DNA of 56,165 bases from Candidatus Nitrosopelagicus sp. (GCA_028345295.1 JAOMDA010000009.1:1-56165); one strand, 5' to 3'. Positions 42,615-52,066 are shown, numbered from the stretch's first letter. The notes: a model not told the origin generated them from the letters alone. Numbers and translations are program-made.

Positions 42615-43832
42615 CTAGTACAATGCTCTCGTTGCCTTTCTATAATCCATCCTCAACCAAATTGGTGTGATTATAGTTGTGACTGCTACCATGATAACAA
42701 TTGTTGTGTATACATCTCCTGTTAGTACTCCTGATGATAATCCAACTCCTGCAACAATCAATCCTACCTCTCCTCTTGAAATCATTCCTATTCCTACTCT
42801 CATTCCTGCAGCTTTATCTTTCAAAAATAAGATTGATGGTAATCCACATCCAAATAATTTGGTTGCAATTGCAATTGCGACTACAACAGCACTTAACATC
42901 AATATATCTAAGTTTATAGTTGTGAAATTTACTTGTGCACCAATTATCGCAAAAAATAAGGGTGCAAAAATCAATCCAATCCTATGAGTGAACGCCTCTA
43001 CTTTCTTCAATACTGCTGTAGCTGAAAGAGCCATTCCTACCGCAAATGCTCCGACAATTGGTGATAATCCCAATGTTCCTGCAATTGCTGCTGCTCCAAA
43101 GAACGATGCCGTTGCTATTCCTTCTATACTTCCAGATGATTGCCATAATCTTGTCGTCATAACTTTTGGAATTACGAAAATGGCTGCAATTAATATTGCT
43201 GCAAAGAATCCTAATACCTTAAGAATTGTAAATGTAACATCTACTAAATCTACAGTATCTAATGCTTCAGCACCTCCAAATGATGTAACGACAGATAATA
43301 CTGCAATTGCCAAAATATCGTCTACAACTGCTGCTGCAATAATTAAACGAGCCTCAGGCGATTTAATCTTATTGAACTCTTTTAGCACTTGAATTGAAAT
43401 TGCTATACTTGTTGCAGTAAGTGCAGTGGCAATCATCATTGCCTGTAATGCATCAAATCCAAAGTGTTGGAATACTATAAATCCTGCAATGAATGGAACT
43501 ACTACTCCTAAAGCTCCTACTGTAAATGATGCCTTTCCGCCACGCAAAAATTCTTTCGGTGTCATCTCTAATCCTGCCATAAATAAAATTACAATTGCAC
43601 CAATTTCTCCAAGTGTTCTAATTTCTGGTCCGATTTGTAAAATTGATTCTCCTGTACCTGGATGAAGCAAAAATGCACCTAGTGCAAATGGTCCAATAAT
43701 CATTCCTGCTATTAATTGCCCTAACACGACTGGCAGCTTTATTCTACTGAATAATTCGCCCACTATTATTGCGGCAGCTAACAATATTCCTACTCCTATG
43801 ATAACTTCAATGAAGCCTGCTTCTGCTGCCAT
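42615..43832 (-). CDS. Cation:proton antiporter, CPA2 family (Na+/H+ or K+/H+)
   Basis: A 405-residue membrane antiporter with about 12-13 helices: GELFSRIKLPVVLGQLIAGM, MAGLEMTPKEFL, ATALTATSIAISIQVL and the ion-binding AAAVVDDILAIAVLSVV with the DD pair. GFAVGMALSA-like AFAVGMALSATAVL and MISRGEVGLIVAGVG also match. There is no C-terminal TrkA-N domain, unlike KefB. The ATG follows CTTATATGAC at about 28 nt. Confidence 0.93.
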   Translation of the reverse strand: MAAEAGFIEVIIGVGILLAAAIIVGELFSRIKLPVVLGQLIAGMIIGPFALGAFLLHPGTGESILQIGPEIRTLGEIGAIVILFMAGLEMTPKEFLRGGKASFTVGALGVVVPFIAGFIVFQHFGFDALQAMMIATALTATSIAISIQVLKEFNKIKSPEARLIIAAAVVDDILAIAVLSVVTSFGGAEALDTVDLVDVTFTILKVLGFFAAILIAAIFVIPKVMTTRLWQSSGSIEGIATASFFGAAAIAGTLGLSPIVGAFAVGMALSATAVLKKVEAFTHRIGLIFAPLFFAIIGAQVNFTTINLDILMLSAVVVAIAIATKLFGCGLPSILFLKDKAAGMRVGIGMISRGEVGLIVAGVGLSSGVLTGDVYTTIVIMVAVTTIITPIWLRMDYRKATRALY

Positions 43833-43906
43833 TATCAGATATTTTTAGAGTTACGTCATATAAGCCAAATCTAGTGAAATTTCTTAAGACAAGATGTTAT
43901 TGATTT

Positions 43907-44929
43907 CTACGCAATTTTTAATTTATTAATAAAAACGCCTTTCTTTTTACTAGTTCTGCCAATTTCATAAGATTTCATCTTATGTTTGGTGATAATCTTT
44001 TGAATTCCTCTGACTTGATTTTCTGGTGAAATGATACAAAATCCTACTCCCATGTTGAATGTTTTGTACATTTCTTCACTTTTAACGCCTGTATCTTCTA
44101 TTAATTGTATTAGAGGTGGAGTCTTTGGCATGCTATCCAAATGATATCCTATATTTTTCAATCTTAATAATTTTGTAAATGAACCGCCAGTGATATGTGC
44201 CAGACCATTAATTTTACATTTCTTTAGTGCCTCTAAAACTGGCTTAACATAAATTTCGGTTGGGTGTAAAAGTGCACTTCCTAAATTTCCAATTCCTTTG
44301 ATGTTATCTTTTACTGAATATTTTGACAAAAGCACTTTTCGTGCTAGTGAATATCCGTTTGAATGTAACCCTGAACTTTTAATTCCAATAATTACATCGT
44401 TTGGTTTTATTTTATTTCCCAACACCATCTCTTTTTTAGAAAGTATCCCTACAACCATTCCTGCAAGATCAAACCCAAAACCTTTACCTGAAATCAAGTC
44501 AGGCATAATTGCAGTTTCACCACCTACAATTGGCATTGCAGATTTTTTTGCCCCTTTAACTAATCCAGAAACTATTTGCTTGAAAATTTTCTGGTTGTTT
44601 TTGTTTGCAGCTATGTAATCAACAAATGAAATTGGTGTAGCACCAATACAGATTACATCATTGACATTCATAGCTACACAGTCTATTCCTATCGTATCAT
44701 ATTTTTTCATCATATTTGCAATAATGACTTTTGTTCCAACACCATCAGTATGGGTGGCTAATAATTTCCCTCCAGGAATTTCTACAATTCCTGCATAATG
44801 TCCAAAGCCATGAGTTGTTTTTGTCTTTTTTTGTAAATTATGCGTAGAAGCAATTAATCGCCCAATCACATTTTGACTTTTCTTAATTTCTGATATATCC
44901 ACACCTGCTTTTTTGTATGTAATTCCCAA
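43907..44929 (-). CDS. purM: Phosphoribosylformylglycinamidine cyclo-ligase (AIR synthetase)
   Basis: Fifth step of purine synthesis, forming aminoimidazole ribotide, which is also the ThiC substrate. The 340 residues contain THTDGVGTKVIIANMM, GIDCVAMNVNDVICIGATP, VGGETAIMPDLISGKGFDLAG-like sequence, IGIKSSGLHSNGYSLARKVL, HITGGSFTKLLR and FNMGVGFCIISP. The TTG start has a strong Shine-Dalgarno AAGGAG about 5-10 nt upstream that overlaps the PAC2 gene's stop, as expected for an internal operon gene. Confidence 0.96.
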   Translation of the reverse strand: MGITYKKAGVDISEIKKSQNVIGRLIASTHNLQKKTKTTHGFGHYAGIVEIPGGKLLATHTDGVGTKVIIANMMKKYDTIGIDCVAMNVNDVICIGATPISFVDYIAANKNNQKIFKQIVSGLVKGAKKSAMPIVGGETAIMPDLISGKGFGFDLAGMVVGILSKKEMVLGNKIKPNDVIIGIKSSGLHSNGYSLARKVLLSKYSVKDNIKGIGNLGSALLHPTEIYVKPVLEALKKCKINGLAHITGGSFTKLLRLKNIGYHLDSMPKTPPLIQLIEDTGVKSEEMYKTFNMGVGFCIISPENQVRGIQKIITKHKMKSYEIGRTSKKKGVFINKLKIA

Positions 44930-44933
44930 TTTG

Positions 44934-44940
44934 TCTCCTT
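44934..44940 (-). promoter_or_regulatory. Shine-Dalgarno site for purM
   Basis: AAGGAGA on the minus strand, overlapping the last base of the PAC2 gene and a few nt before the purM TTG. It is notable because most operon-leading genes here appear leaderless; this one marks internal, reinitiated translation. Confidence 0.7.
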
Positions 44941-45668
44941 TACATGTACATATGTGAATCCACTTTTTTATGTTCAGTATATTTGTCTGAAAGTTCCTGA
45001 AAATCCAAACCTATTTGCTTTTTCCCTTTTTTCAATTTCTCTGTATCAATTCCTATTCCATATGCTTTGTTTACTGCCTCCACTAAAGTTACTGCTGCCA
45101 TTGGGTCTGGTTGATTTTCATTTGCTTTTACTAAAAGTGTAACACCACGAATTTTCCTAATTAAACATTCATTTAATATTCCTCCGGCAATACCTGTAAT
45201 GAATCCCTGTGGAACCATTTTGATTCCATTATCTTCCATAACTCTACATAAATCTACTTCTGCAGCACAAAATGCTTTGCTATCATGTTTTTTACTTGCT
45301 ACCCCGTCTAAAATTATTATTTCATTTGAACCTTTTTTCTCAGCCCAATCTAAAATACTAGAAGCAATAGTATAGAGTCCATCTGCATTGATAGTTATTT
45401 CACAAATTACTGCACATACAGTTCCATTTTTGTTCGCATAAAATCGAAATGGATGTCTTAGCATTCCCTGCATGAACACAGTTGATGGTGGTAGATACTT
45501 TGATCGCATAAATCCAATTTCTTTCATTTTTAATTCATCAATTATATGACTAACTGACAGTGTTCCTGATAATCCGGCTCCTACAAAACCTGCAAAAATT
45601 ATTGGGCTCTTAAATCTTATTTTTTTTGTCTCATATATTTGAGATTCTGGGAAACCGTTATGTTGCAC
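44940..45668 (-). CDS. PAC2-family protein (archaeal proteasome-assembly-chaperone-like)
   Basis: A 242-residue PAC2 fold: SPIIFAGFVGAGLSGTLSVS, FMQGMLRHPFRFY, NEIIILDGVASKKHD, MVPQGFITGIAGGILNECL, TLLVKANENQPDPMAAVTLVEAVNKAYG. Archaeal PAC2 proteins such as PbaB assist 20S proteasome assembly; others are uncharacterised. The start is GTG. It lies 23 nt after the wHTH gene and 10 nt before purM, same strand, so the three may form one unit. Confidence 0.85.
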   Translation of the reverse strand: MQHNGFPESQIYETKKIRFKSPIIFAGFVGAGLSGTLSVSHIIDELKMKEIGFMRSKYLPPSTVFMQGMLRHPFRFYANKNGTVCAVICEITINADGLYTIASSILDWAEKKGSNEIIILDGVASKKHDSKAFCAAEVDLCRVMEDNGIKMVPQGFITGIAGGILNECLIRKIRGVTLLVKANENQPDPMAAVTLVEAVNKAYGIGIDTEKLKKGKKQIGLDFQELSDKYTEHKKVDSHMYM

Positions 45669-45691
45669 TATTAGAATATTTTTTTCTTCGC

Positions 45692-46039
45692 TTAATTACT
45701 CTTTTTTTGTATGAATAATTCCAACATTGTCTGCCCTTTTTCTGTAATAGAATAAATCATATTTGGACCAGATGCATGTTTTTCTATAAAATTATAGTTC
45801 ATACATAAATGCAGATAATTAAGAAATGATTTTTTCATTCTTATATTTGATTTTGAATACAATTCCGAGAATGACATTTCTCTAGTTTTTACTTGGTATA
45901 GTAGTTTCAATAGTGAAAGTGTACTGAAATCTTTGGTTCTTGCCTTTACTGTGTTTAAGATCTGTTCATTTCTCTCTATAATGAAATCATCGAATTGTTC
46001 TGCTACTTCTATTGGAACATATGTCAATCTTGCTCTCAT
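45692..46039 (-). CDS. Winged-helix transcriptional regulator, 115 aa
   Basis: Winged-helix architecture: FSTLSLLKLLYQVKTREMSF (helix 1-2), SELYSKSNIRMKKSFLNYLH (recognition helix region), NFIEKHASGPNMIYSITEKG (wing and final strand). The YSITEKGQTMLE ending is typical of archaeal PadR/ArsR-like or DUF-type regulators. A perfect palindrome abuts its ATG, so it probably regulates itself. PAC2 and purM follow downstream, and a divergent CaCA antiporter begins 167 nt away. Confidence 0.82.
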   Translation of the reverse strand: MRARLTYVPIEVAEQFDDFIIERNEQILNTVKARTKDFSTLSLLKLLYQVKTREMSFSELYSKSNIRMKKSFLNYLHLCMNYNFIEKHASGPNMIYSITEKGQTMLELFIQKKSN

Positions 46040-46054
46040 ACGGTAGTGTACCGT
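46040..46054. promoter_or_regulatory. Perfect 6-3-6 palindrome, candidate operator of the wHTH gene
   Basis: ACGGTA-GTG-TACCGT lies directly against the wHTH ATG (46039) and downstream of its TATA-like box. In this leaderless context it covers the transcription start, the usual place for an archaeal repressor to block RNA polymerase. The symmetry is seen; operator function is inferred. Confidence 0.65.
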
Positions 46055-46060
46055 ACTTTA

Positions 46061-46069
46061 CCTTATTAG
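46061..46069 (-). promoter_or_regulatory. TATA-like box of the wHTH gene
   Basis: CTAATAAGG on the minus strand, centred about 26 nt before the ATG. Confidence 0.5.
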
Positions 46070-46206
46070 TCTTGGCTCTAGATTTATTGAGCTATGTGAT
46101 CAGTTTTAGTCAACAGATTTTCAAAAGTGTGATCTACTTTGATTGGTATAATTGTAAATTTTGAACAAGGTATCTGGTTTAAACAAGACAAAACTGAATA
46201 TTCGTT

Positions 46207-47169
46207 GTGGAAGCGTTTGATGTTATATCAGTAATACTCGGCTTGTCCGCATTATGTATTGGTGGCTACTTCATAGTCACAGGCGGAGTTTCTCTAGCAA
46301 AAAAACTCCGAATTAGTAGCATGATTATAGGTCTGACAGTTGTTGCCTACGGTACATCTACTCCAGAGTTGGCTGCAGCTATACTAGCAGCATTTAATTC
46401 ACATACAGAGCTGATTTTTGGAAACATAATCGGAAGTAACATTAGCAATGTGGGTATGGTTATTGGTGTTTCTGCAATATTTGCTCCTCTTCTAATGAGC
46501 AAAGTTACTATCAACAAATGGATACCCATTATGATAGGTGTGTCATTATTAGTTATAGGGATGTCATATGATGGTGAAATTTCCCAGATTGATGGCCTTA
46601 TACTAATAGCTGCGTTAATTACATTTACAATTTATACCATAAAGACCGTAAATAAGCAAAGAACTACAGAAAATAAAAGTACTGATAATGAAAGTGTTGA
46701 AGGAGAATTATTTTTATCAAGATATAGAATTCAGACATATCCTAAGGCATTGGGTTTAGTAGGATTTGGTATTGTTTTACTTTTTCTTGGTGGACATTTT
46801 ACAGTTGATGGAGCTGTAGCAATTGCTGAGAGTGTGGGTCTTTCACAATTAGTTATAGGAGTTGTAATAGTTGGAATTGGAACATCGCTTCCTGAATTGA
46901 TTACATCAGTTATTGCTATTACAAAAAAACAAACTGACATTGGGGTAGGTAATATTGTTGGCAGTAACATTTACAATATTTTACTCATATTTGGTGTTGC
47001 TTCGGCGATGGTTGGCATACCAATATCTGAGGATGCATTCTCAAACTATTACATAATGATTGCATTTAGTTTAGTTTTATTTATTGGGTTTAGAGGCTAT
47101 ATTCCACGGCCTATTGGGATTGGGTTGGCAATAGCATTTGTGATATATCTAGGTAGTTTATTGGTCTAA
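46207..47169 (+). CDS. Na+/Ca2+ (or K+) exchanger, CaCA/YrbG family
   Basis: A 320-residue antiporter with ten predicted helices in two inverted halves. The alpha repeats are VVAYGTSTPELAAAILAAFN...GNIIGSNISNVG and VVGIGTSLPELITSVIAI...GNIVGSNIYNIL, with the conserved acidic residue in each GTSxPEL. The middle loop (KQRTTENKSTDNESVEGE) is cytosolic and variable. The start is GTG. It ends 7 nt from the convergent cofH. Confidence 0.93.
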   Translation: MEAFDVISVILGLSALCIGGYFIVTGGVSLAKKLRISSMIIGLTVVAYGTSTPELAAAILAAFNSHTELIFGNIIGSNISNVGMVIGVSAIFAPLLMSKVTINKWIPIMIGVSLLVIGMSYDGEISQIDGLILIAALITFTIYTIKTVNKQRTTENKSTDNESVEGELFLSRYRIQTYPKALGLVGFGIVLLFLGGHFTVDGAVAIAESVGLSQLVIGVVIVGIGTSLPELITSVIAITKKQTDIGVGNIVGSNIYNILLIFGVASAMVGIPISEDAFSNYYIMIAFSLVLFIGFRGYIPRPIGIGLAIAFVIYLGSLLV

Positions 47170-47176
47170 ACATAAA

Positions 47177-48439
47177 TCATCTTGGATTTTTATATCTGAA
47201 TTTATTTATTTTTATTAATTCAAAATATGATCCAAATTTTTTAGTATCTGATATTTCATCTAATGATTCAACAATCGCTGGTTCTTTATCAAATGTTTTC
47301 AAGATGTCATAAGTTGTACTTCTTTCAGCAGGGATACGACCTATATCACGAACCAAATGTCTAATTTCCTTTGGTTTTAACAACTGACCGTATTCTGAAC
47401 CAGCTGCAGTTGATATGCTTTCATTAATCAGTGTTCCACCAAAATCATTTGCACCCCATTTTAGCAATAATTGTGAGAACTTTTGTCCCTCTTTTACCCA
47501 CGACATCTGAATATTATCGATATAATTATTCAACATAATTCGTGATATGGCATGAGTTAACAAAACATCTTTTCCGTTAGCTCCTTTTTTGATTCCTTCA
47601 TGTAATTGATGCTTATACATCGGTGCATCAGAAAATATGAAATTTAGTGGTACGAATTCTGTAAAACCGCCAGTTTCTTTCTGAATCTCACGAATAGTTG
47701 CTATGTGGTTTGCTTTTTGTTCATTTGTTTCTAAATGACCAAACATCATAGTGGATGTTGATTTTATACCCATTTTGTGTGCAGTTTTGATAATGTTAAT
47801 CCAATCATCTACACTTATCCGTCCAGGAGAAATTTTATCTCTTAAACCCTGATCCAAAATCTCTGCTGCAGTACCAGGAATGGTATCGACGCCAGCATTT
47901 TTTAATTTAATGAGATATTCTTTTGGTGTAATATTTGATCTGGTAGCACCATATAGGATTTCTTCAGGTGAGAATCCATGAATATGAATATCTGGGGCTA
48001 CTTGCTTAATCCCTTTACAGATGTCCTCGTATAATCCACCTTCCATATCTGGTGGTAATCCTGCTTGAACACATACTTCTGTCGCACCAAATCTGTATGC
48101 CTCTTTTGTTCTTCTTTGTATTTCATCAATTGGAAGAAAGTATACCTCCTCTTCTCTAAAGTCTCTACTAAATGCACAAAATCCACATTGCTTAATGCAT
48201 ACATTTGTAAAATTGATATTTCGATTTACAACATACGTAACAGTATCTCCAACTCTTCTTTTTCTTAAAATGTCAGCTACCATACCAACTAAGTGGAAAT
48301 CAATTCCATCAGATTCAAAAAGTTCTATTGCCTCATTTTCAGAAATTTCTTTTTCCGAAATTGCTTTATCTAAAATATCTGAAATTATAGGGTCTGCATA
48401 TTTTAATAAACTATCAACTTTTGTAATCTGATCAGTCAT
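47177..48439 (-). CDS. cofH: FO synthase subunit 2 (5-amino-6-(D-ribitylamino)uracil tyrosine synthase)
   Basis: Radical SAM enzyme that makes the CofG substrate in F420 synthesis. About 420 residues: cluster CIKQCGFCAF, GFSPEEILYGATRSN, GVDTIPGTAAEILDQGLRD, STSTMMFGHLET, GFTEFVPLNF and ANDFGGTLINESISTAAG. ATG 48439 overlaps the cofG stop (ATGA) and is preferred over TTG 48445. GTAAEIL and the late STAAGSEYG distinguish it from the MqnC-like protein at 31777. Confidence 0.94.
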   Translation of the reverse strand: MTDQITKVDSLLKYADPIISDILDKAISEKEISENEAIELFESDGIDFHLVGMVADILRKRRVGDTVTYVVNRNINFTNVCIKQCGFCAFSRDFREEEVYFLPIDEIQRRTKEAYRFGATEVCVQAGLPPDMEGGLYEDICKGIKQVAPDIHIHGFSPEEILYGATRSNITPKEYLIKLKNAGVDTIPGTAAEILDQGLRDKISPGRISVDDWINIIKTAHKMGIKSTSTMMFGHLETNEQKANHIATIREIQKETGGFTEFVPLNFIFSDAPMYKHQLHEGIKKGANGKDVLLTHAISRIMLNNYIDNIQMSWVKEGQKFSQLLLKWGANDFGGTLINESISTAAGSEYGQLLKPKEIRHLVRDIGRIPAERSTTYDILKTFDKEPAIVESLDEISDTKKFGSYFELIKINKFRYKNPR

Positions 48440-49668
48440 TTCCAATAATCTTCCCTAACATAATTTTCTTCATCTGCGATTAAAGCTATTCTATCTCTTA
48501 ATTCTTTACTTATCCCTGAGACAAATTCTGGATAAACAGGGAATCTTGCTTTTAGTTTGAACTTATACTCTAGACATTTTTTTTCTACATTTTTAATTTG
48601 AGGCCATGAAAATTCTGGATTAACATAATCATCAGTTATTGGTGAAATTCCACCCCAGTCATTTATTCCAACTGAAAGGAATTCATGATAATTTTTTTGG
48701 GAAAGATTTGGTGGTATCTGAATATTCATATCTGGCATAATTATTCTACACAGAGCAACAATTGATTTGAAATAAGATGTATCTGGTGTTTTGTGTTCCT
48801 GCATAGATGTATCTTTTTTTGGATGAAAGTTTTGTAAAATAATTTCCTGAATATTTCCAAATTTTTTATGAATGTCTTTAATGGCATAAATTGAATCAAT
48901 TACTTCGTAAATAGTCTCTCCTATACCAACTAAAATTCCTGTGGTCATTGGTATTTTTAACTCACCAGCATTTTTTAATACGTTAATTCTTGTTGCAGGT
49001 TCTTTACTTGGTGCATCATGATGCGGCATTCCAGTTTCCCTTAACCTCTTACTTGAATTTTCCAACATTAAACCTAGACTTACATTTGTTTCTCTAAGAA
49101 TTTTCATTTCTTCTTTTGTGAGATTTCCTGCGTTTGTATGTGGAAAAATTCCTTCATTTAATACTACTTCAGAACAATCTGCTAGATACTCTCCTGTAGA
49201 TGAAAATCCATTTAGTTTTAACCAATCTTTTGCCTCTTGATATTTTTGTTCAGGACTTTCTCCTGTTACAAAAAGTGCTTCTGTACATTTGTATTTCTTT
49301 GCAAGTTTTGCCAAGTCTTTTACATTTTTTTTATTCATCAAAGATAATTTTGCATTGTTTGGTTCTGCTTTGTAAGTACAATAATCACATGTATCTCTAC
49401 AAAGATTTACAATGTTGAAAAAAGCCTTTTTAGAAAAACTTACAATGTCTCCTTTGTGTTTATTTCTCAATTGTGTTGCAGTTTCAAATAATCTATTTGA
49501 CGTATACCGAAAATTGGTTGCTAACTGGTATGCATCTTCTTGAGTTAGTTCATATCCATCTTTAATTCTATTATATGATTCAAAATCATATTCAAGTTTA
49601 CTCAATAGAAAAAATCTCGGTAACGAGTATTTAATTTTGTAGATATGTCTAATTACTTGGTCTTTCAC
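48436..49668 (-). CDS. cofG: FO synthase subunit 1 (7,8-didemethyl-8-hydroxy-5-deazariboflavin synthase)
   Basis: Radical SAM partner of CofH. In 410 residues: CRDTCDYCTY cluster, LFVTGESPEQKYQEAK, GEYLADCSEVVLNEGIFPHT, NVSLGLMLENSS, TTGILVGIGETIYE, ILQNFHPKKDT and GINDWGGISPITDDYVNPEF. The N-terminal 60 or so residues before the cluster domain are longer than in many CofG proteins. The GTG start overlaps htrA by 20 nt and the TGA overlaps cofH, giving a three-gene unit. Confidence 0.94.
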   Translation of the reverse strand: MKDQVIRHIYKIKYSLPRFFLLSKLEYDFESYNRIKDGYELTQEDAYQLATNFRYTSNRLFETATQLRNKHKGDIVSFSKKAFFNIVNLCRDTCDYCTYKAEPNNAKLSLMNKKNVKDLAKLAKKYKCTEALFVTGESPEQKYQEAKDWLKLNGFSSTGEYLADCSEVVLNEGIFPHTNAGNLTKEEMKILRETNVSLGLMLENSSKRLRETGMPHHDAPSKEPATRINVLKNAGELKIPMTTGILVGIGETIYEVIDSIYAIKDIHKKFGNIQEIILQNFHPKKDTSMQEHKTPDTSYFKSIVALCRIIMPDMNIQIPPNLSQKNYHEFLSVGINDWGGISPITDDYVNPEFSWPQIKNVEKKCLEYKFKLKARFPVYPEFVSGISKELRDRIALIADEENYVREDYWK

Positions 49669-50791
49669 CTAGGAAAAGTGTCTTATCCATTACTTCTCCA
49701 TCCCTAAGTATTGTGAGCACCATTTCATCACCTACTATTTTTTCCATTTGTAGGTGTACAAGAATATCAGCGATCTTTCGAACTACTTTTCCATCAATTT
49801 TGGTAATTATGTCTCCATCCATTGGAACTTCTCTCCCATCGATCTCTTTTGTTATATCTACACCAAGTAATCCGGCTTTCTCTGCAGGACTACCTTCTAA
49901 AACAGAAACTATCAAGAATCCTTTTGTACTATCTAATCCTCTGATCTCTGCCAACTCATAATCAATGTCAACACCTGAAATTCCTATCCATGGATGTCTA
50001 ATTTCACCATCTCGAATGAGAATAGGTGTTATTTTCTTGACAGTATCTGATGGTATTGCAAATCCAACACCGGTAAACTCTCCAGTTTCAGATTGAATCG
50101 CAGTATTAATCCCTATAACATCTCCATTCATGTTAAGTAAAGGTCCACCTGAATTACCTGGGTTTATTGCAGCATCTGTTTGAATTACATTTGGAATAGA
50201 ATATCCTGATTCTTGTGGAAGTAATCTACCAATTTGGCTTACAATACCAGAAGTCATAGAACCTGAAAGACCAAATGGATTTCCTATTGCCACCACTTGT
50301 TGACCAACTTTTAATTCAGATGAACTTGCCAATTCCAAGTGATGTAAGTAACTATTTCTAGCATCCACTTTTAAAACTGCTAAGTCTAAATCTGCATCAC
50401 TTCCAACAATTTTTGCTGCATATGATTCACCATCAAGAAATGTTACAGTGATCTTAATTGCATCATCAATTACATGGTGGTTAGTAATTACATGACCATT
50501 TTCATCATATACAAAACCTGAGCCAACACCACCAGGTGTTTCCTCCTCTAGATTTTCATTTGGAATTTTTTTAGTATTTACTTGAATCACTGCAGGTTCA
50601 GCTTTTTGGAACAATTGAATTAGTGACATCTTAGATTCTGTTACATCACCAAATTTTTCTAAATGATTTCCATTTGTAACAGCTAAACCTAATTCAGAAT
50701 CTTGTATAATTGGATTTAATGAAATGAAGACGGCAAAAATTATTGCAATTCCTGCTATTGTACCACCAATAATAACACCGCTATTTGCCAT
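49649..50791 (-). CDS. htrA: Membrane-anchored trypsin-like serine protease with PDZ domain (HtrA/DegP/DegS-like)
   Basis: 380 residues. An N-terminal signal anchor (GVIIGGTIAGIAIIFAVFI) places the protease outside the cytoplasm. The catalytic triad is readable: His in ITNHHVIDDAIK, Asp in GSDADLDLAVLKV, Ser in AAINPGNSGGPLL. A C-terminal PDZ domain starts near 260 (GFLIVSVLEGSPAEKAGL; GDIITKIDGKVV). ATG 50791 lies 27 nt from GAATATACGC, so it is preferred over TTG 50803. It leads an overlapping unit with cofG and cofH. Confidence 0.93.
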   Translation of the reverse strand: MANSGVIIGGTIAGIAIIFAVFISLNPIIQDSELGLAVTNGNHLEKFGDVTESKMSLIQLFQKAEPAVIQVNTKKIPNENLEEETPGGVGSGFVYDENGHVITNHHVIDDAIKITVTFLDGESYAAKIVGSDADLDLAVLKVDARNSYLHHLELASSSELKVGQQVVAIGNPFGLSGSMTSGIVSQIGRLLPQESGYSIPNVIQTDAAINPGNSGGPLLNMNGDVIGINTAIQSETGEFTGVGFAIPSDTVKKITPILIRDGEIRHPWIGISGVDIDYELAEIRGLDSTKGFLIVSVLEGSPAEKAGLLGVDITKEIDGREVPMDGDIITKIDGKVVRKIADILVHLQMEKIVGDEMVLTILRDGEVMDKTLFLGERPSN

Positions 50792-50848
50792 TAACCAGAT
50801 CAAATTACCAATGCGTATATTCCTTGCTATTTCTTATGGATTATGAAT

Positions 50849-52066
50849 TCAGAGTTTGATATAATTTTGTGAGAATTCTTTAACACTGTATTTTCGTCCT
50901 CTCCATGAAACTGCAGATGATTTGTTTGCTTGTAGAATTCCTGATAGAAACCCACAACTTACGATTAAACCACCAATTGGTGCAAGCAATGCAAACACAG
51001 ATTTCAAATTTAAACCCATTTTTGCTTCTAAAAATGCGGCAGTGAAAATAGCACCTGTTGCAAAAATTGCAGATATCAGTAGTGGAAGAAATGATGTAAA
51101 AATATTGGTCGAGATAAAAACTAGGGAATATATCAAAAATGGAACTGGAATGAAAAGTATGAACAAAACTGCAAAAAATACTCCTACTGCATATGATTTA
51201 TTCTGATGATATAATGGAACCATTAGTCTTTCTAGCCCATGCCACATTTCTTGTGGACTTCGTGAGTAAACTGCATCAAGTAAATGTTCACCTCTAACCA
51301 TTTTTAGTGCAAATCCTGACTCTTTCGTAATTTTACCCAGTGCGCCATCTTCAATAATTTCATGTTTTACTTTTTCATGAGTTCCAATTTTTTCATAAAT
51401 TTCTTTTTTTATAATAAAAAAACTCCCAAAAAAATATCCAATTCCTTTTTTTGGATTATTAACATTTAGTGCAGAATAACGTGAATGTAAGAATGTTGAT
51501 AGCATTGGAAGTGTAATTTTTGTAATATTATCTAGGCAAAGTAATCTAGGAATTACTGTTAGTACATCTAGTTTTTCTGATAGTAAATGTGTAACAGCTA
51601 ATGAAATTACTTTTTCTGAATATCGTGTGTCAGCATCTGTAAATAATAACAAATCCCCAGTGGCACGTTTAAAACCTTCAATACATGCCCAATTCTTTCC
51701 CATCCATCCATCAGGTTTTGGACTTGCCTTTACGGGAATAACCTTTTCACTTTTTTTTGCATATTTTTCAATAATCTTCCAAGTATCGTCGTCTGATGAA
51801 TCATCAACTGTTATTATTTCATAATTAGTATAGTCTTGCTGTACAAATGATTCTAGACAAGTTCCAATGAACTTCTCTTCATTTCTTGCTGGTAGAATTA
51901 TGGAGACTTTGGGGGTTTCTTTAGAAACACTTCCAAATTTGTCAAGGTATGGGGTTCTTGTAAAAGATTTGTACATTGAAAAAATAAGAGAAATCCAAGT
52001 TAGAAATATACCAATTAATATCACTGTGAAGATATAATTAAAAACATCAAGTGCTATGTCTACCAT
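50849..52066 (-). CDS. Membrane glycosyltransferase, family GT2
   Basis: 405 residues: one N-terminal helix, a GT-A domain (SIILPARNEEKFIGTCLESF; EIITVDDSSDDDTW; LLFTDADTRYSEK with the DxD; QEMWHGLERLMVP resembling QxxRW) and three to four C-terminal helices. The layout resembles processive or lipid-linked glycosyltransferases and CrtQ-like carotenoid glucosyltransferases. The acceptor is unknown. It starts directly after the SRPBCC gene, no spacer. Confidence 0.88.
   Translation of the reverse strand: MVDIALDVFNYIFTVILIGIFLTWISLIFSMYKSFTRTPYLDKFGSVSKETPKVSIILPARNEEKFIGTCLESFVQQDYTNYEIITVDDSSDDDTWKIIEKYAKKSEKVIPVKASPKPDGWMGKNWACIEGFKRATGDLLLFTDADTRYSEKVISLAVTHLLSEKLDVLTVIPRLLCLDNITKITLPMLSTFLHSRYSALNVNNPKKGIGYFFGSFFIIKKEIYEKIGTHEKVKHEIIEDGALGKITKESGFALKMVRGEHLLDAVYSRSPQEMWHGLERLMVPLYHQNKSYAVGVFFAVLFILFIPVPFLIYSLVFISTNIFTSFLPLLISAIFATGAIFTAAFLEAKMGLNLKSVFALLAPIGGLIVSCGFLSGILQANKSSAVSWRGRKYSVKEFSQNYIKL

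Noticed and set aside
42667-43665. Several open frames on the plus strand opposite the CPA2 antiporter (up to 134 codons)
   Set aside because: Shadow frames of a strongly conserved membrane protein; their sequences are Thr/Ile/Ala-rich without domains.
46055-46206. Second operator or C/D RNA in the wHTH/CaCA spacer
   Set aside because: No second copy of the palindrome half-sites and no box C/D pair with correct spacing.
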